From Alkalibaculum sporogenes (lineage in GTDB: Bacteria; Bacillota; Clostridia; Eubacteriales; Alkalibacteraceae), in contig NZ_WHNX01000005.1 in NCBI RefSeq assembly GCF_009362815.1, forward strand, positions 1 through 64,000: a DNA stretch of 64,000 nucleotides, written 5' to 3'. Below the pieces are notes generated by a model. The model did not search any database. It was not told where the DNA came from and worked only from the letters and a program-made list of their open reading frames with translations. The position numbers and the translations under genes are program-made. Below are positions 34,777 through 44,400 of the stretch, piece by piece (within the stretch, counting starts at the first letter, position 1; the number at the start of each line of letters is the position of its first letter).

Positions 34777-35271
34777 TTATTCTGCCATCATTTCTTGTAC
34801 ATTTTTATTTTTCTCCACTACTTGGTCAGCTAATTCTGTTTTATATTTTCTATAGGCATCTCTAAGATGAGGATATTTTACTGATAGAACTTGTACTGCT
34901 AATAGCCCTGCGTTAACGCTACCGTTAATAGCTACTGTTGCAACGGGCACTCCTACTGGCATCTGTACGATAGAAAGTAGTGAATCTAATCCATCCATTG
35001 TAGATGATTTAATAGGCAATCCGATAACTGGCAATGGTGAAATACCAGCTAATACACCTGGTAAGTGTGCTGCTTTTCCTGCTGCGCCAATAATTAGTTC
35101 GATACCATCTTTTTCAGCATTCTTTGCGTATTCAAAAGCTAGTTCTGGTGTTCTATGAGCGGAAATTACTCTTACGTCTACTTCTACTTCAAATTTTCGT
35201 AATATGGTTATAGTTTCTTTCACAACTTGATAATCTGTATCACTACCCATGACTATTGCTATTCTTGGCAT
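34777..35271 (-). CDS. purE: N5-carboxyaminoimidazole ribonucleotide mutase
   Basis: A 164-residue PurE. V-M-G-S-D-T-D-Y at the N-terminus, S-A-H-R-T-P-E and G-A-A-G-K-A-A-H-L-P-G-V are the active-site stretches. No purK is in the window, so it may work as the class that uses CO2 directly or purK may be elsewhere; the sequence does not decide. Upstream, 35272-35501, no riboswitch or terminator is seen between it and purL. Confidence 0.96.
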   Translation of the reverse strand: MPRIAIVMGSDTDYQVVKETITILRKFEVEVDVRVISAHRTPELAFEYAKNAEKDGIELIIGAAGKAAHLPGVLAGISPLPVIGLPIKSSTMDGLDSLLSIVQMPVGVPVATVAINGSVNAGLLAVQVLSVKYPHLRDAYRKYKTELADQVVEKNKNVQEMMAE

Positions 35272-35501
35272 TGATTTTCACCTCATAATATTATTTTGTA
35301 TTTTTTATAACTTTCTTTACCTATAACTCACATGTACTCTATTTATTTACCTTAGTTTTTAGTTGCTAAAGGCTTCAAAATGTCGATTCTAGTCTTTATG
35401 CATCTAATATACGTTTATTAATTTAATTTTATCAGAAATAGTACGTGTTATCAACTATAAAAATTGTTATTTATAATATTTTCAAATTTATTGTTCGTAT
35501 T

Positions 35502-38500
35502 TTATTTAAAGTATTCTACACCTGCACAAAATATACCTTGATCTTTATTACCTGGAATATTTTTATAAATATCTTTGCAGATCCTTTCAGAGTGACCCAT
35601 TTTGCCGAACACTCTACCATCAGGACTTGTAATGCCCTCAACCGCGTATACAGAACCGTTTGGATTATATAAACCATCATAAGTTGCATTTCCATTATAA
35701 TCTACATATTGCGTAGCAATCTGTCCACTTTTTATTAGTTGATCCAACATGTATTCTCCGGCCACAAATCTCCCTTCTCCATGAGACATAGGAATTGTAT
35801 GAACATCATCTAAGTTAGTTTTATTTAGCCATGGTGATAAATTAGATACTACTTTAGTATTTGACATTCGTGAAATATGTCTACCAATTTTATTATAAGT
35901 TAAGGTAGGTGAGTTTTTATCTAATAGCCTAATTTCTCCATAGGGAACTAAACCAAGTTTAATCAACGCTTGAAAGCCATTACAAATACCTAATATCAAT
36001 CCATCTCTTTTATTTAGCAATTCCATTACTGACTGTGATATATAAGGATTTCTAAATATGGTGGCAATAAATTTACCTGCCCCATCCGGCTCATCTCCAG
36101 CACTAAATCCGCCTGGCATCATAAGAATCTGAGAATTTAAAATCTCTTTAGCCATCAATTTTAGGGATTCTTGAATATCGCTAGCAGACAGATTCTTAAA
36201 TACTAAAGTAGAAATATCAGCTCCAGCTTTCTCAAAAGCTCTTATAGAATCATACTCACAATTTGTACCTGGAAAAACTGGTATAAACACTTTTGGTTTA
36301 GGAGTTTTCACACCCGTATACCGTTTTGAACTTGTGGAAAAGTTTAAGTTTTTTATAACTCCTAAAATATCTTCTTTAATTGGATGAACCTTATTAAGAG
36401 TTTTTTTCCACTCTTCAATCATTTCATCAATTTCAAGCTTCTCATTTCCAATTTGCAAAATCGGCTCTGAAGTTGTTACACCTAATCTAATAAAATTTGT
36501 TAAATCTACCTTAGAATTTTTATCTACTTCTAAGATTATGCTTCCGATATTTTCACTAAATATTAATTTATCATCTATATTTTTATCAAAGACAAATCCA
36601 ATCTTATTTCCAAAATTCATTTTACTAATTGCCACTACAACACCGCCTTTTAAAACGGTTTTTGCTGATAGCACTTCGTCTTGATCAATCAATTTCTTTA
36701 TTTTTTCATATCCTTCTTTCATTTTTGAGAAATCTGGAATGCAATTTTTATCTTTTGGTATATCTAGCAAATAAACTACTGAATTAGTTTTTTTGAACTC
36801 TGGTGATAAAATATTCTCTGTTTTATCTACAGCTACGCCAAAGGCGATAATAGTTGGCGGAACAGTTAAGTCTTTAAATGTCCCAGACATACTGTCTTTT
36901 CCTCCAATTGCTGCAATACCTAATTTGCTTTGAGCATGATATGCTCCTAACAATGCACTGAATGGTTTCCCCCACTTTTTAGGATCATTACCAAGTCTTT
37001 CAAAATACTCTTGCATACTCAATCTAATTTCTTTATAATCTCCACCCATTGCTACTATTTTCGAAACACATTCAACTATTGAGTAGATACCTCCATGATA
37101 AGGACTCCATTCACATAACTCTGGATCGTATCCATAAGTCATTAAACTACATGTATTAGTATCACCCTCTAATACTGGTATCTTACCTGCCATCCCTTCA
37201 GCTGGTGTTAGTGCATATTTCCCCCCATAAGGCATAGTAACTGTACCTGCTCCTATTGTACTGTCAAACATCTCACCTAATCCCTGTTGTGAGCAGATAT
37301 TTAAATCTTGTAACATGGCAATAACTTTATCCTTATATGAAAATCGCTTAACTCCTACTTCAGTTTTTAATTTATTAGGCGATGTAATAACTACATTTGC
37401 GTATTGTTTGGCTCCATTAGTATCTAAAAAATCTCTGCTTAAATCTAATATTACTTGATTTCTCCATTTCATCACTAATCGACCAGTAGCAGTTACTTTT
37501 GCTACTTCCGTTACTTCTAAATTCTCTTCATTTCCATAAGCAATAAACTTCTCAACATCTTTTGATTCTACTACTACAGCTATCCTCTCTTGGGACTCAG
37601 AGATAGCTAGTTCTGTACCATCTAGACCTTCATATTTTTTAGGTATGGAGTCAAGGTTAATCTCCAAGCTATCCGCCAACTCACCAATAGCAACAGACAC
37701 ACCTCCTGCACCGAAATCATTACATTTTTTTATGCATTTAGTAACTTCTGGCTTCCTAAACAATCGTTGTATTTTTCTCTCTTCTGGCGGATTACCTTTT
37801 TGCACTTCTGCTCCACAAAGGGATAATGAGTCCTCTGTATGAACTTTTGAAGACCCTGTAGCTCCACCGCAACCATCCCTTCCTGTCCTTCCGCCTATAA
37901 GCAAAATAACGTCACCTTCTACAGGTACTTTTCTATAGACATTCTCTCTTGGCGTAGCTCCTACTACAGCTCCAACTTCCATTCTTTTAGCTACATATCC
38001 TTCATGATAGATCTCTACAACTTGTCCTGTTGCTAAACCTATTTGATTTCCATATGAACTAAACCCTCTTGCAGCCTCTCTAGATATCTTCCTTTGTGAT
38101 AGTTTGCCTGGCAAAGTATCTTGAATAGATTTTCTTGGATCACCACTTCCAGTTATTCTCATAGCTTGATACACATAGCTTCTCCCCGACAAGGGGTCTC
38201 TAATTGCTCCACCTAAACACGTTGCCGCACCACCAAAAGGCTCAATTTCAGTAGGATGATTATGTGTCTCATTTTTAAACATAAGTAACCACTTCTCATT
38301 AGTTCCGTTTTTATCCACATCAATTTCTATACTGCAAGCGTTAATCTCATCAGATATATCTAGGTCAGGCAATAACCCCATTTTTCTACACTGTTTACCA
38401 TTAACTGTTGCTAAATCCATTAAGGTTATTGGCTTTTTTGTTTGTATATATTCACGAGAAGATACGTATTCTTTCAATGTATTTTCTACTACATCTTTAT

Positions 38501-39236
38501 ATAATCCATCTTCAACTTGAATATCTTGTATCTCTGTAAAAAAAGTTGTATGCCTACAGTGATCCGACCAGTAAGTGTCTATCACCTTTAATTCTGTAAT
38601 AGTGGGATCTCTTTCTTCGCTAACTGCAAAATACTCTTTTACAAAACATATATCTTCATAACTCATGGCAAAGCCCATAGTATCTTTAAACTCAGCAAGT
38701 TTCGTTTGATTAAAATTTATAAAACCATTTACGATTTTAATTGGTTGAGGATCTTCAAAATCATCTACCAAATTTTGCGGAAGACCTAAATCAGCCTCTC
38801 TAGAATCTACTGAATTAATGCAATAGTTTTTTATCTTAGAAAAATCATTTCCACTTATTTTCCCTTTTAATAAAATCACTTTGGCAACTTTTACTTTTAA
38901 GTCCTGATTTTCAACAAGAATTTGTATACATTGCTGTGCCGAATCAGCTCTTTGATCGTATTGACCTGGCAAATACTGTATAGCCAAAATCCTTTCATCC
39001 GTTTTTTTCGGTAAATCATCGTCGTATACTAAATCCACATTAGGTTCGGATAATATTAAACCTTTTATTTGATCATATATATTGTCCTCAGCCATAAAGT
39101 CATATCTATTTATAATTCGTATATTTTCTAACCCGATAATTCCTAAAGTTTCTTTTAGTTCAGTTAGCAATCGTTCGGATTCTACATTAAACTCTAGTTT
39201 TTTTTCTACGTAAACTCTTCTAATATGTGAAATCAT
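35502..39236 (-). CDS. purL: Phosphoribosylformylglycinamidine synthase, single-chain
   Basis: A 1244-residue large-type FGAM synthetase that joins PurS-like, two PurM-like and C-terminal glutaminase parts in one chain, unlike the three-subunit PurSQL of Bacillus. Signatures are N-E-T-H-N-H-P-T-E-I-x-P-F-x-G-A, G-G-T/R-G-R-D-G-C-G-G-A-T-G-S-S, and in the glutaminase P-V-F-P-G-T-N-C-E-Y-D and L-G-I-C-N-G-F-Q. ATG 39236 follows AGAGGTG; a GTG at 39245 overlaps the site. First gene of the pur run. Confidence 0.96.
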   Translation of the reverse strand: MISHIRRVYVEKKLEFNVESERLLTELKETLGIIGLENIRIINRYDFMAEDNIYDQIKGLILSEPNVDLVYDDDLPKKTDERILAIQYLPGQYDQRADSAQQCIQILVENQDLKVKVAKVILLKGKISGNDFSKIKNYCINSVDSREADLGLPQNLVDDFEDPQPIKIVNGFINFNQTKLAEFKDTMGFAMSYEDICFVKEYFAVSEERDPTITELKVIDTYWSDHCRHTTFFTEIQDIQVEDGLYKDVVENTLKEYVSSREYIQTKKPITLMDLATVNGKQCRKMGLLPDLDISDEINACSIEIDVDKNGTNEKWLLMFKNETHNHPTEIEPFGGAATCLGGAIRDPLSGRSYVYQAMRITGSGDPRKSIQDTLPGKLSQRKISREAARGFSSYGNQIGLATGQVVEIYHEGYVAKRMEVGAVVGATPRENVYRKVPVEGDVILLIGGRTGRDGCGGATGSSKVHTEDSLSLCGAEVQKGNPPEERKIQRLFRKPEVTKCIKKCNDFGAGGVSVAIGELADSLEINLDSIPKKYEGLDGTELAISESQERIAVVVESKDVEKFIAYGNEENLEVTEVAKVTATGRLVMKWRNQVILDLSRDFLDTNGAKQYANVVITSPNKLKTEVGVKRFSYKDKVIAMLQDLNICSQQGLGEMFDSTIGAGTVTMPYGGKYALTPAEGMAGKIPVLEGDTNTCSLMTYGYDPELCEWSPYHGGIYSIVECVSKIVAMGGDYKEIRLSMQEYFERLGNDPKKWGKPFSALLGAYHAQSKLGIAAIGGKDSMSGTFKDLTVPPTIIAFGVAVDKTENILSPEFKKTNSVVYLLDIPKDKNCIPDFSKMKEGYEKIKKLIDQDEVLSAKTVLKGGVVVAISKMNFGNKIGFVFDKNIDDKLIFSENIGSIILEVDKNSKVDLTNFIRLGVTTSEPILQIGNEKLEIDEMIEEWKKTLNKVHPIKEDILGVIKNLNFSTSSKRYTGVKTPKPKVFIPVFPGTNCEYDSIRAFEKAGADISTLVFKNLSASDIQESLKLMAKEILNSQILMMPGGFSAGDEPDGAGKFIATIFRNPYISQSVMELLNKRDGLILGICNGFQALIKLGLVPYGEIRLLDKNSPTLTYNKIGRHISRMSNTKVVSNLSPWLNKTNLDDVHTIPMSHGEGRFVAGEYMLDQLIKSGQIATQYVDYNGNATYDGLYNPNGSVYAVEGITSPDGRVFGKMGHSERICKDIYKNIPGNKDQGIFCAGVEYFK

Positions 39237-39442
39237 GCCTATCACCTCTTCTTATTTTATATATTTATATTAAATTATCCGAATAATTTTTTCAAGTTTT
39301 TTATTATTATACGTAAAAAAAACGCTATAAATATTAAATTAATATATTAGCGAATAGTTTTCCCATGATTTTATTAAAATAGTTATTATAATAGATTAGT
39401 ACTTAATCCTATGCTATTATTATAATAAGAGGTGATTAGTCC

Positions 39443-40132
39443 ATGATTATACAACACTTATCTCATAGTGGATTTTTAGTTGAGGATAAAAGTACATTAT
39501 TAATATTTGATGCAATTTCTGACTTGCCAACAGACAAAGAATATAAAAATATTTATTGTTTCGCAAGCCATTCTCATAAAGATCATTTTAATCCACAGGT
39601 AATTAAACATTTTTATGGTAATGAAAATGCCAAATTTATATTTAGCAAAGATATTTCATCAAACTTACCTGATAACAATAAAATATTATTTTTGGATAAT
39701 TATGAAAAAAGTATATTAGACGATGTGAAAATTAATGCCTATGGTTCAACAGATTTAGGTAATTCCTATTTAGTTTCATTAAATGGAAAAAGTTACTTTC
39801 ACAGTGGTGATTTAAATTGGTGGCACTGGCAAGATAAGATGAATAATGATAAATTAAAAATAGAAGAGTCTAGCTTTAAAAAAGAAGTTGAACTATTAAA
39901 AGATGAGTCTATTGATTTCGCTTTTATCCCTGTTGATCCTAGATTAAAAGAACATGCGTATTTGGCAATCAACTATTTTATCACAGTTGTAAAACCAAAA
40001 TATGTAATCCCAATGCACTCCTTTGGCGATTATAATTTTTATAAAGGTTTAGAGTATAATATTTCCCTAATAGATTCTGCATTAATCCTGGTTGATAAAG
40101 AAAACAAAATAATTTTTAATGATTCTGTATAG
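39443..40132 (+). CDS. MBL-fold metallohydrolase
   Basis: A 229-residue metallo-beta-lactamase-fold protein resembling UlaG/YtkL-type hydrolases. The metal motif S-H-S-H-K-D-H-F is at about residues 46-53, with further ligands in H-S-G-D (about 118-121) and near the end V-I-P-M-H-S-F-G. Substrate unknown. AGAGGTGA precedes ATG 39443. It is the first gene upstream of the purL promoter region and transcribed divergently. Confidence 0.88.
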   Translation: MIIQHLSHSGFLVEDKSTLLIFDAISDLPTDKEYKNIYCFASHSHKDHFNPQVIKHFYGNENAKFIFSKDISSNLPDNNKILFLDNYEKSILDDVKINAYGSTDLGNSYLVSLNGKSYFHSGDLNWWHWQDKMNNDKLKIEESSFKKEVELLKDESIDFAFIPVDPRLKEHAYLAINYFITVVKPKYVIPMHSFGDYNFYKGLEYNISLIDSALILVDKENKIIFNDSV

Positions 40133-40225
40133 TACATCTCTGTGCACATCATTTTGTCTGGGCAACTAATCAAAGTTGCCCTACTAAAAATATTATATCA
40201 TATTTTGGGTGGTTGTACTTAGAGT

Positions 40226-40370
40226 CTGCTTTATCCTACGCAGATTACTTCGACCGCTTTGCGGTCTCAGTCGTTGGCACTCGTTCATAGAATTCATTTG
40301 TTTTTCTCGTGCAAGCACGGAAAACCATATGATTTCTGCGAACAATCTGCTGGTGCGGATATTATATCAT
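40226..40370. repeat. 145-bp structured repeat, copy 1
   Basis: Closed by GCAGATT/AATCTGC, it contains the hairpin GACCGC-TTT-GCGGTC (40252-40266), a constant linker (cagtcgttggcactcgttc), and a long hairpin with CGTGC-AA-GCACG at the tip, GTTTTTC/GGAAAAC in the middle and GAATTCAT/ATGATTTC at the base. Highly similar to the copy at 40396-40541. No reading frame of note. Confidence 0.85.
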
Positions 40371-40395
40371 AAATTTTAGTAGCAATATTTATTGA

Positions 40396-40541
40396 CTACT
40401 TTATCCTTCGCAGATTTTCCTCAACCCCTTTGGGGTTTCGGTCGTTGGCACTCGTTCATAGAAATCATTTGTTTTTCTCGTGCAAGCACGGAAAACCATA
40501 TGATTTCTGCGAACAATCTGCTGGTGCGAATATTATATTAT
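40396..40541. repeat. 145-bp structured repeat, copy 2
   Basis: Offset 170-171 bp from copy 1 and nearly identical outside one hairpin, which here is AACCCC-TTT-GGGGTT (40423-40437). Two base pairs differ from copy 1 and both are compensated on the other side of the stem. The long hairpin base is perfect here (GAAATCAT/ATGATTTC). The right end runs into the rqcP stop codon. Confidence 0.85.
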
Positions 40542-40772
40542 CTCATACATCTTCTCTGCATCGTCTTTAGTCACATGATCTAATAAAGCAGTGACTTTAG
40601 CTCTTAATAGTTTTTCTCCAAGCTTTATCGATATAGTATCTCCCACCTTAACCTTAGTCCCTGCTTTAGCAACTATTTCATTTATTAATATTCTACCATT
40701 GTCACACGCTTCTTTAGCTATAGTTCTTCTTTTAATTAACCTTGAATTTTTGAGAAATTTATCTAATCTCAT
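40533..40772 (-). CDS. rqcP: S4-domain RNA-binding protein RqcP/YabO
   Basis: A 79-residue S4 protein: R-L-D-K-F-L-K-x-S-R-L-I-K-R-R-T-I-A-K-E-A-C and G-R-I-L-I-N. RqcP works with RqcH in ribosome-associated quality control, adding C-terminal alanine tails to stalled chains. ATG 40772 follows GAGGAG; the in-frame TTG at 40787 overlaps that site. In most Firmicutes yabP comes next; here a structured repeat and then about 39 kb intervene. A T-rich terminator lies between hup and this gene. Confidence 0.92.
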   Translation of the reverse strand: MRLDKFLKNSRLIKRRTIAKEACDNGRILINEIVAKAGTKVKVGDTISIKLGEKLLRAKVTALLDHVTKDDAEKMYEII

Positions 40773-40831
40773 ATTCCCACTCCTCAATTTCAGACCGTAA
40801 TAGTTTTTCTTAGTGCCCGTTAATACGAGAT

Positions 40832-40854
40832 AAAAAAAAACCGAGAAGTCTCGG
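40832..40854 (-). terminator. Terminator after hup
   Basis: Minus-strand CCGAGA-CT-TCTCGG (40841-40854) followed by nine T. It lies between hup and rqcP, so hup can form its own abundant transcript while read-through would reach rqcP. Confidence 0.85.
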
Positions 40855-40864
40855 CTTAATCTAA

Positions 40865-41140
40865 TTACTCGTTAACTGAATCCTTAAGAGCTTTTCCAGC
40901 TTTAAATGCAGGAGCTTTTGAAGCAGGAATCACTAATTCTTCCATAGTCTTAGGATTTCTTCCCATTCTTTCTGCTCTTTCTCTTACTTCAAATGTACCG
41001 AAACCTACTAAGGATACTTTTTCACCTTTTTGTAGTTCTTCTGTCACCGTTTCTACAAAAGCATTTAATACTTTCTCACTGTCTTTCTTTGTAAGTCCAG
41101 TCTTTTCAGTTAATTCTGATATTAATTCAGCCTTATTCAT
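40865..41140 (-). CDS. hup: HU-family DNA-binding protein
   Basis: A 91-residue HU protein: N-K-A-E-L-I-S-E-L at the N-terminus and the beta arm region [20 protein letters not shown] bends and compacts DNA. GGAGG precedes ATG 41140. Its place between mazG and rqcP is usual in Clostridia. Confidence 0.97.
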   Translation of the reverse strand: MNKAELISELTEKTGLTKKDSEKVLNAFVETVTEELQKGEKVSLVGFGTFEVRERAERMGRNPKTMEELVIPASKAPAFKAGKALKDSVNE

Positions 41141-41205
41141 TTAATTACCTCCTATTTTCCTATATTTATTATAATTCAATGGTTTTTAAAATAACCACTG
41201 ATTAA

Positions 41206-42663
41206 TTAACCTATTTCTTCTTTTGCTTTATCCCACAACATATTCATAGTATCTAAATCAGCTTTTGCTAATTGAATACCCGACTCATTTAATCGCTCTT
41301 CTATAAATTTAAATCTACAAATAAATTTTTCAATAGTTTTATGTAGTGCTTCATCTGGGTCTATCTGACACAACCTAGCTACATTAACTACTGAGAACAA
41401 TAGATCCCCAAGCTCATTTGTTGTTTCTGAAAGGGAAAGTGTGTTAATGGATTCTTTTAATTCTAAACTTTCTTCTACTATTTTGTCAATACTTGGCAGA
41501 GGATTTCCCCAATCAAATCCTACATTTGCAGCCTTTTTTTGAATTTTCTCTGCTAAATATAAGGTAGGCATTGATTTAGGTACGTCTTCCATTGCTTCGT
41601 ACTGGAATTTATGACCTTTTTCTCTTTTTTTAAGTTCTTCCCACCTTTTATCAGAGTAGGAAACATGAAATTTATCAAAGACATGTGGGTGTCTATAAAT
41701 TAACTTTTTATTTATACCCTCAACAACATCTTTTAACTCAAATATACCATTTTCTTTAGCAATTTGACAGTGAAATATAATCTGAAGCAACAAATCTCCA
41801 AGTTCCTCGATAATATTTTCATTATCTTTGTTGTCAATTGCATGGATAACTTCATAAACTTCCTCAATTAAATATCTCTTTAAAGAGTCATGAGTTTGTT
41901 CCTTATCCCAAGGACACCCATCTTTGCTTCTTAGTTTACTCATTATGTCTAACAATCTATTTATATCACTTAACTTGTCCTCTTTTTCAGGAGGAATGTA
42001 TATAGTGGTTAAATAATCTATCCCATCCATGTGGTCTAGTTTATATAATGGTATTCTTTCTAATCTTTCTTTACCTTTAATGCCACTACTACTAAGTAGA
42101 AAAATCTCCTTATCTCCATCATAGAACTCTAATAAACTTAATTTTACTTCAGAAGCTACGAATCTATCGTAAACTTGAGTAATAATATTTCCTACTTTTA
42201 AGTTTGGAGGATTCTTTTCAATAGTTAAAGCATTCATGATATTTAGTCCATTTATAGGATCTATTTTCAATGAAGTTACTACAACATCTAAAAAACTCAT
42301 GCTAGAATGAATTTGCATTTTTACTTTGTCTTGTCCATTATCTAATATTTCTATTAGGATTTCAACTGTTTTTTCAGCGAATAAGGGATGTCCCGGTACT
42401 GCAAAGATTATTTGATCTTCTATATTGGCTTTTTGTAGCAATAGTTTAGCTATCTCTTCGTATACAGTCTCAAAATCCTTGGAAGTTTCGTAGATCCAAT
42501 CAAAGCCCTCTAAAACGATCCCTTCCTCTATCAAATCATCAATTAGCGGGTGTTTAAACGTGCGGACATAGACCAAGTTTGCTTGTTTTAACAACTTATA
42601 AACTCCTAGTGTAAGGTGTTCAATGCTTCCAGGCCCTAGCCCTACAACATGAATCGTGCCCAT
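41206..42663 (-). CDS. mazG: YabN: tetrapyrrole-methylase-like domain fused to MazG
   Basis: A 485-residue fusion: a TP-methylase-like domain (about 1-215; H-V-V-G-L-G-P-G-S at the N-terminus) and two MazG pyrophosphohydrolase repeats (about 225-480), with the metal-binding E-E-V-Y-E-V and E-E-L-G-D-L in the first and E-E-S-L-E-L and N-E-L-G-D-L-L in the second. MazG clears non-canonical or damaged NTPs. Despite the B12 genes elsewhere in the window the methylase-like domain belongs to this housekeeping protein. Confidence 0.93.
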   Translation of the reverse strand: MGTIHVVGLGPGSIEHLTLGVYKLLKQANLVYVRTFKHPLIDDLIEEGIVLEGFDWIYETSKDFETVYEEIAKLLLQKANIEDQIIFAVPGHPLFAEKTVEILIEILDNGQDKVKMQIHSSMSFLDVVVTSLKIDPINGLNIMNALTIEKNPPNLKVGNIITQVYDRFVASEVKLSLLEFYDGDKEIFLLSSSGIKGKERLERIPLYKLDHMDGIDYLTTIYIPPEKEDKLSDINRLLDIMSKLRSKDGCPWDKEQTHDSLKRYLIEEVYEVIHAIDNKDNENIIEELGDLLLQIIFHCQIAKENGIFELKDVVEGINKKLIYRHPHVFDKFHVSYSDKRWEELKKREKGHKFQYEAMEDVPKSMPTLYLAEKIQKKAANVGFDWGNPLPSIDKIVEESLELKESINTLSLSETTNELGDLLFSVVNVARLCQIDPDEALHKTIEKFICRFKFIEERLNESGIQLAKADLDTMNMLWDKAKEEIG

Positions 42664-42707
42664 CTATCAAATAACACTCCTTTGGTGTTATCATAATAAC
42701 ACTCAAT

Positions 42708-44285
42708 TTATTTCTTAAACATTCCAATAATTTTCCTACCACCCGGCAAAAGAAGTAATTCTTCTCGCGTTAAGCCTTTTAACAGAATTAATGCTACAAA
42801 ATATACAACAACACATAAAGTAATTGAAATCAAAACACCTATATTTTCACCTGTAGTAGTACTTACTACATTAAAAATCTTCATACCCACTATAGCCATT
42901 ATTAAAGAAGCTGTCAAGGGTTTTACTACAGTTTGGTTAATATTAAGTTTTATTTTCAAACATTTCTTAATAGATATATAGTTTAATAACGTCGACACTG
43001 CGTATGCTCCAATATTACTAATTACTAACCCGTATATATTTATGCTAGGTATTGCTATGAAAATATAATTTAGAATAAACTTAACTATAAGTCCTATAAA
43101 TAGATTTTTTACAGGAACCATAAACTTATCTAAGCCCTGCAAAACACTTTGTAAGGTATTTGTAATCATAATAAAAACCGTACTGTATGAAAGGTACTTT
43201 AATATCTCTCCACCATATTGAGAGGCAGGAAATAAAAGTTCAAATATTGGATCAGCATATATTGAAAGTCCTACTGCACAAGGCAAAGATATTAGAAGCA
43301 TTACCCTGATCCCAAGCTCAGTCTTGCGACGGATACTTTTTATATCATTTAATGCAAATGAGGCACTTATAGCAGGCACTAGTGTGATAACCATTGCTGC
43401 ACTAAATGTTAATGGAACATTGATCATAGTCTGAGCACGACCAAAATCTCCAAACATACTTGTAGCTGTATCAATATTAAATCCAGCTACTTGTAATCTC
43501 GGAACATACGTAAATGAATTTATAATCCCAAACAAAGAAACAACAGCAGAAGCAAGTGTAACAGGCACTGCTATTTGAGTAAGTCTTTTAAGTATAGCTC
43601 TATTAGATTCCTTCTTAAATATCTTTTTTGATTCATTTATGTTTTTCCTAAAACTCTTCATAAATAAAGATAATGCGAATAATAAGAATAAAGTTGTTAA
43701 AATAGCACCAATTGTGGCACCTGCTGAAGCTCCACCTGCACCCATTGCTAGTCCATAACTTTGCGTTAGATATAAACACAAACCTATTCCAAATATTACC
43801 CTTACAATGGATTCTATGATCTGTGATATTGCACTTGGAGTCATCATTTGCATTCCTTGAAAGAATCCTCTTATTGCACACATAATAGACACAAAAAAAG
43901 GTGCTGCTGAAAGGCCGATAATTGCATAGTATGTATCTGGGTGCCAATTAGCGATATCAATAATCCAATGTGCCCCAAAATATAATACTGCACTAGAAAT
44001 ACCACCTATTAATAATAGTACAGTCATTGACAGTTTAAACACACTATAAAGACCATAATAATTTTTAACCGAGGCCCTCTCTGATATCATCTTAGAAATA
44101 GCTACAGGTACTCCTACAATAGATACAGTCAAAAGTAGATTATATATATTATACGAATTATAATACAGTCCAAAACCAAAGTCACCTAAGATTCTGCCTA
44201 TAGGTACCTTAAAAAACAAACCTAATAGCTTTGCAATAATTCCACCAGTTGCAATAATTCCAGCACCTTTTATATATGAACTCAA
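42708..44285 (-). CDS. SpoVB-like polysaccharide/lipid flippase (MOP family), copy 1
   Basis: A 525-residue membrane protein with about 14 helices, of the SpoVB/MurJ-like MOP family, which moves lipid-linked wall precursors across the membrane; SpoVB acts in the spore cortex. TTG 44285, after GGAGG, gives S-S-Y-I-K-G-A-G-I-I, matching the start of the adjacent paralogue (N-S-Y-I-K-G-A-G-I-L); the frame extends upstream to an ATG at 44303 that overlaps this site. Tandem duplicate of 44401-45984. Confidence 0.88.
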   Translation of the reverse strand: MSSYIKGAGIIATGGIIAKLLGLFFKVPIGRILGDFGFGLYYNSYNIYNLLLTVSIVGVPVAISKMISERASVKNYYGLYSVFKLSMTVLLLIGGISSAVLYFGAHWIIDIANWHPDTYYAIIGLSAAPFFVSIMCAIRGFFQGMQMMTPSAISQIIESIVRVIFGIGLCLYLTQSYGLAMGAGGASAGATIGAILTTLFLLFALSLFMKSFRKNINESKKIFKKESNRAILKRLTQIAVPVTLASAVVSLFGIINSFTYVPRLQVAGFNIDTATSMFGDFGRAQTMINVPLTFSAAMVITLVPAISASFALNDIKSIRRKTELGIRVMLLISLPCAVGLSIYADPIFELLFPASQYGGEILKYLSYSTVFIMITNTLQSVLQGLDKFMVPVKNLFIGLIVKFILNYIFIAIPSINIYGLVISNIGAYAVSTLLNYISIKKCLKIKLNINQTVVKPLTASLIMAIVGMKIFNVVSTTTGENIGVLISITLCVVVYFVALILLKGLTREELLLLPGGRKIIGMFKK

Positions 44286-44400
44286 TGATAATCCTCCAGT
44301 CATTACTTGGTATTTATAGTTAATTCCAGCTCTTAATTCTAAATCTTATAATATCATAAATTGAGGATAGTACATAGAATATACTTAACAAACCCAGAAT

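Noticed and set aside
35485-35500. Possible PurBox (aaatacgaacaat on the minus strand) upstream of purE
   Set aside because: A single site with one mismatch and no inverted partner at the proper distance; it also abuts the end of purL. Candidates near 39274 and 57456 are equally weak, so no PurR operator is claimed.
35272-35501. Purine riboswitch or T-box in the purL-purE gap
   Set aside because: None of the conserved purine-aptamer or T-box sequences can be found on either strand.
41206-42663. Tetrapyrrole methylase domain as part of the B12 pathway
   Set aside because: The domain is fused to MazG in the conserved YabN arrangement and lies in the housekeeping cluster without a cobalamin riboswitch.
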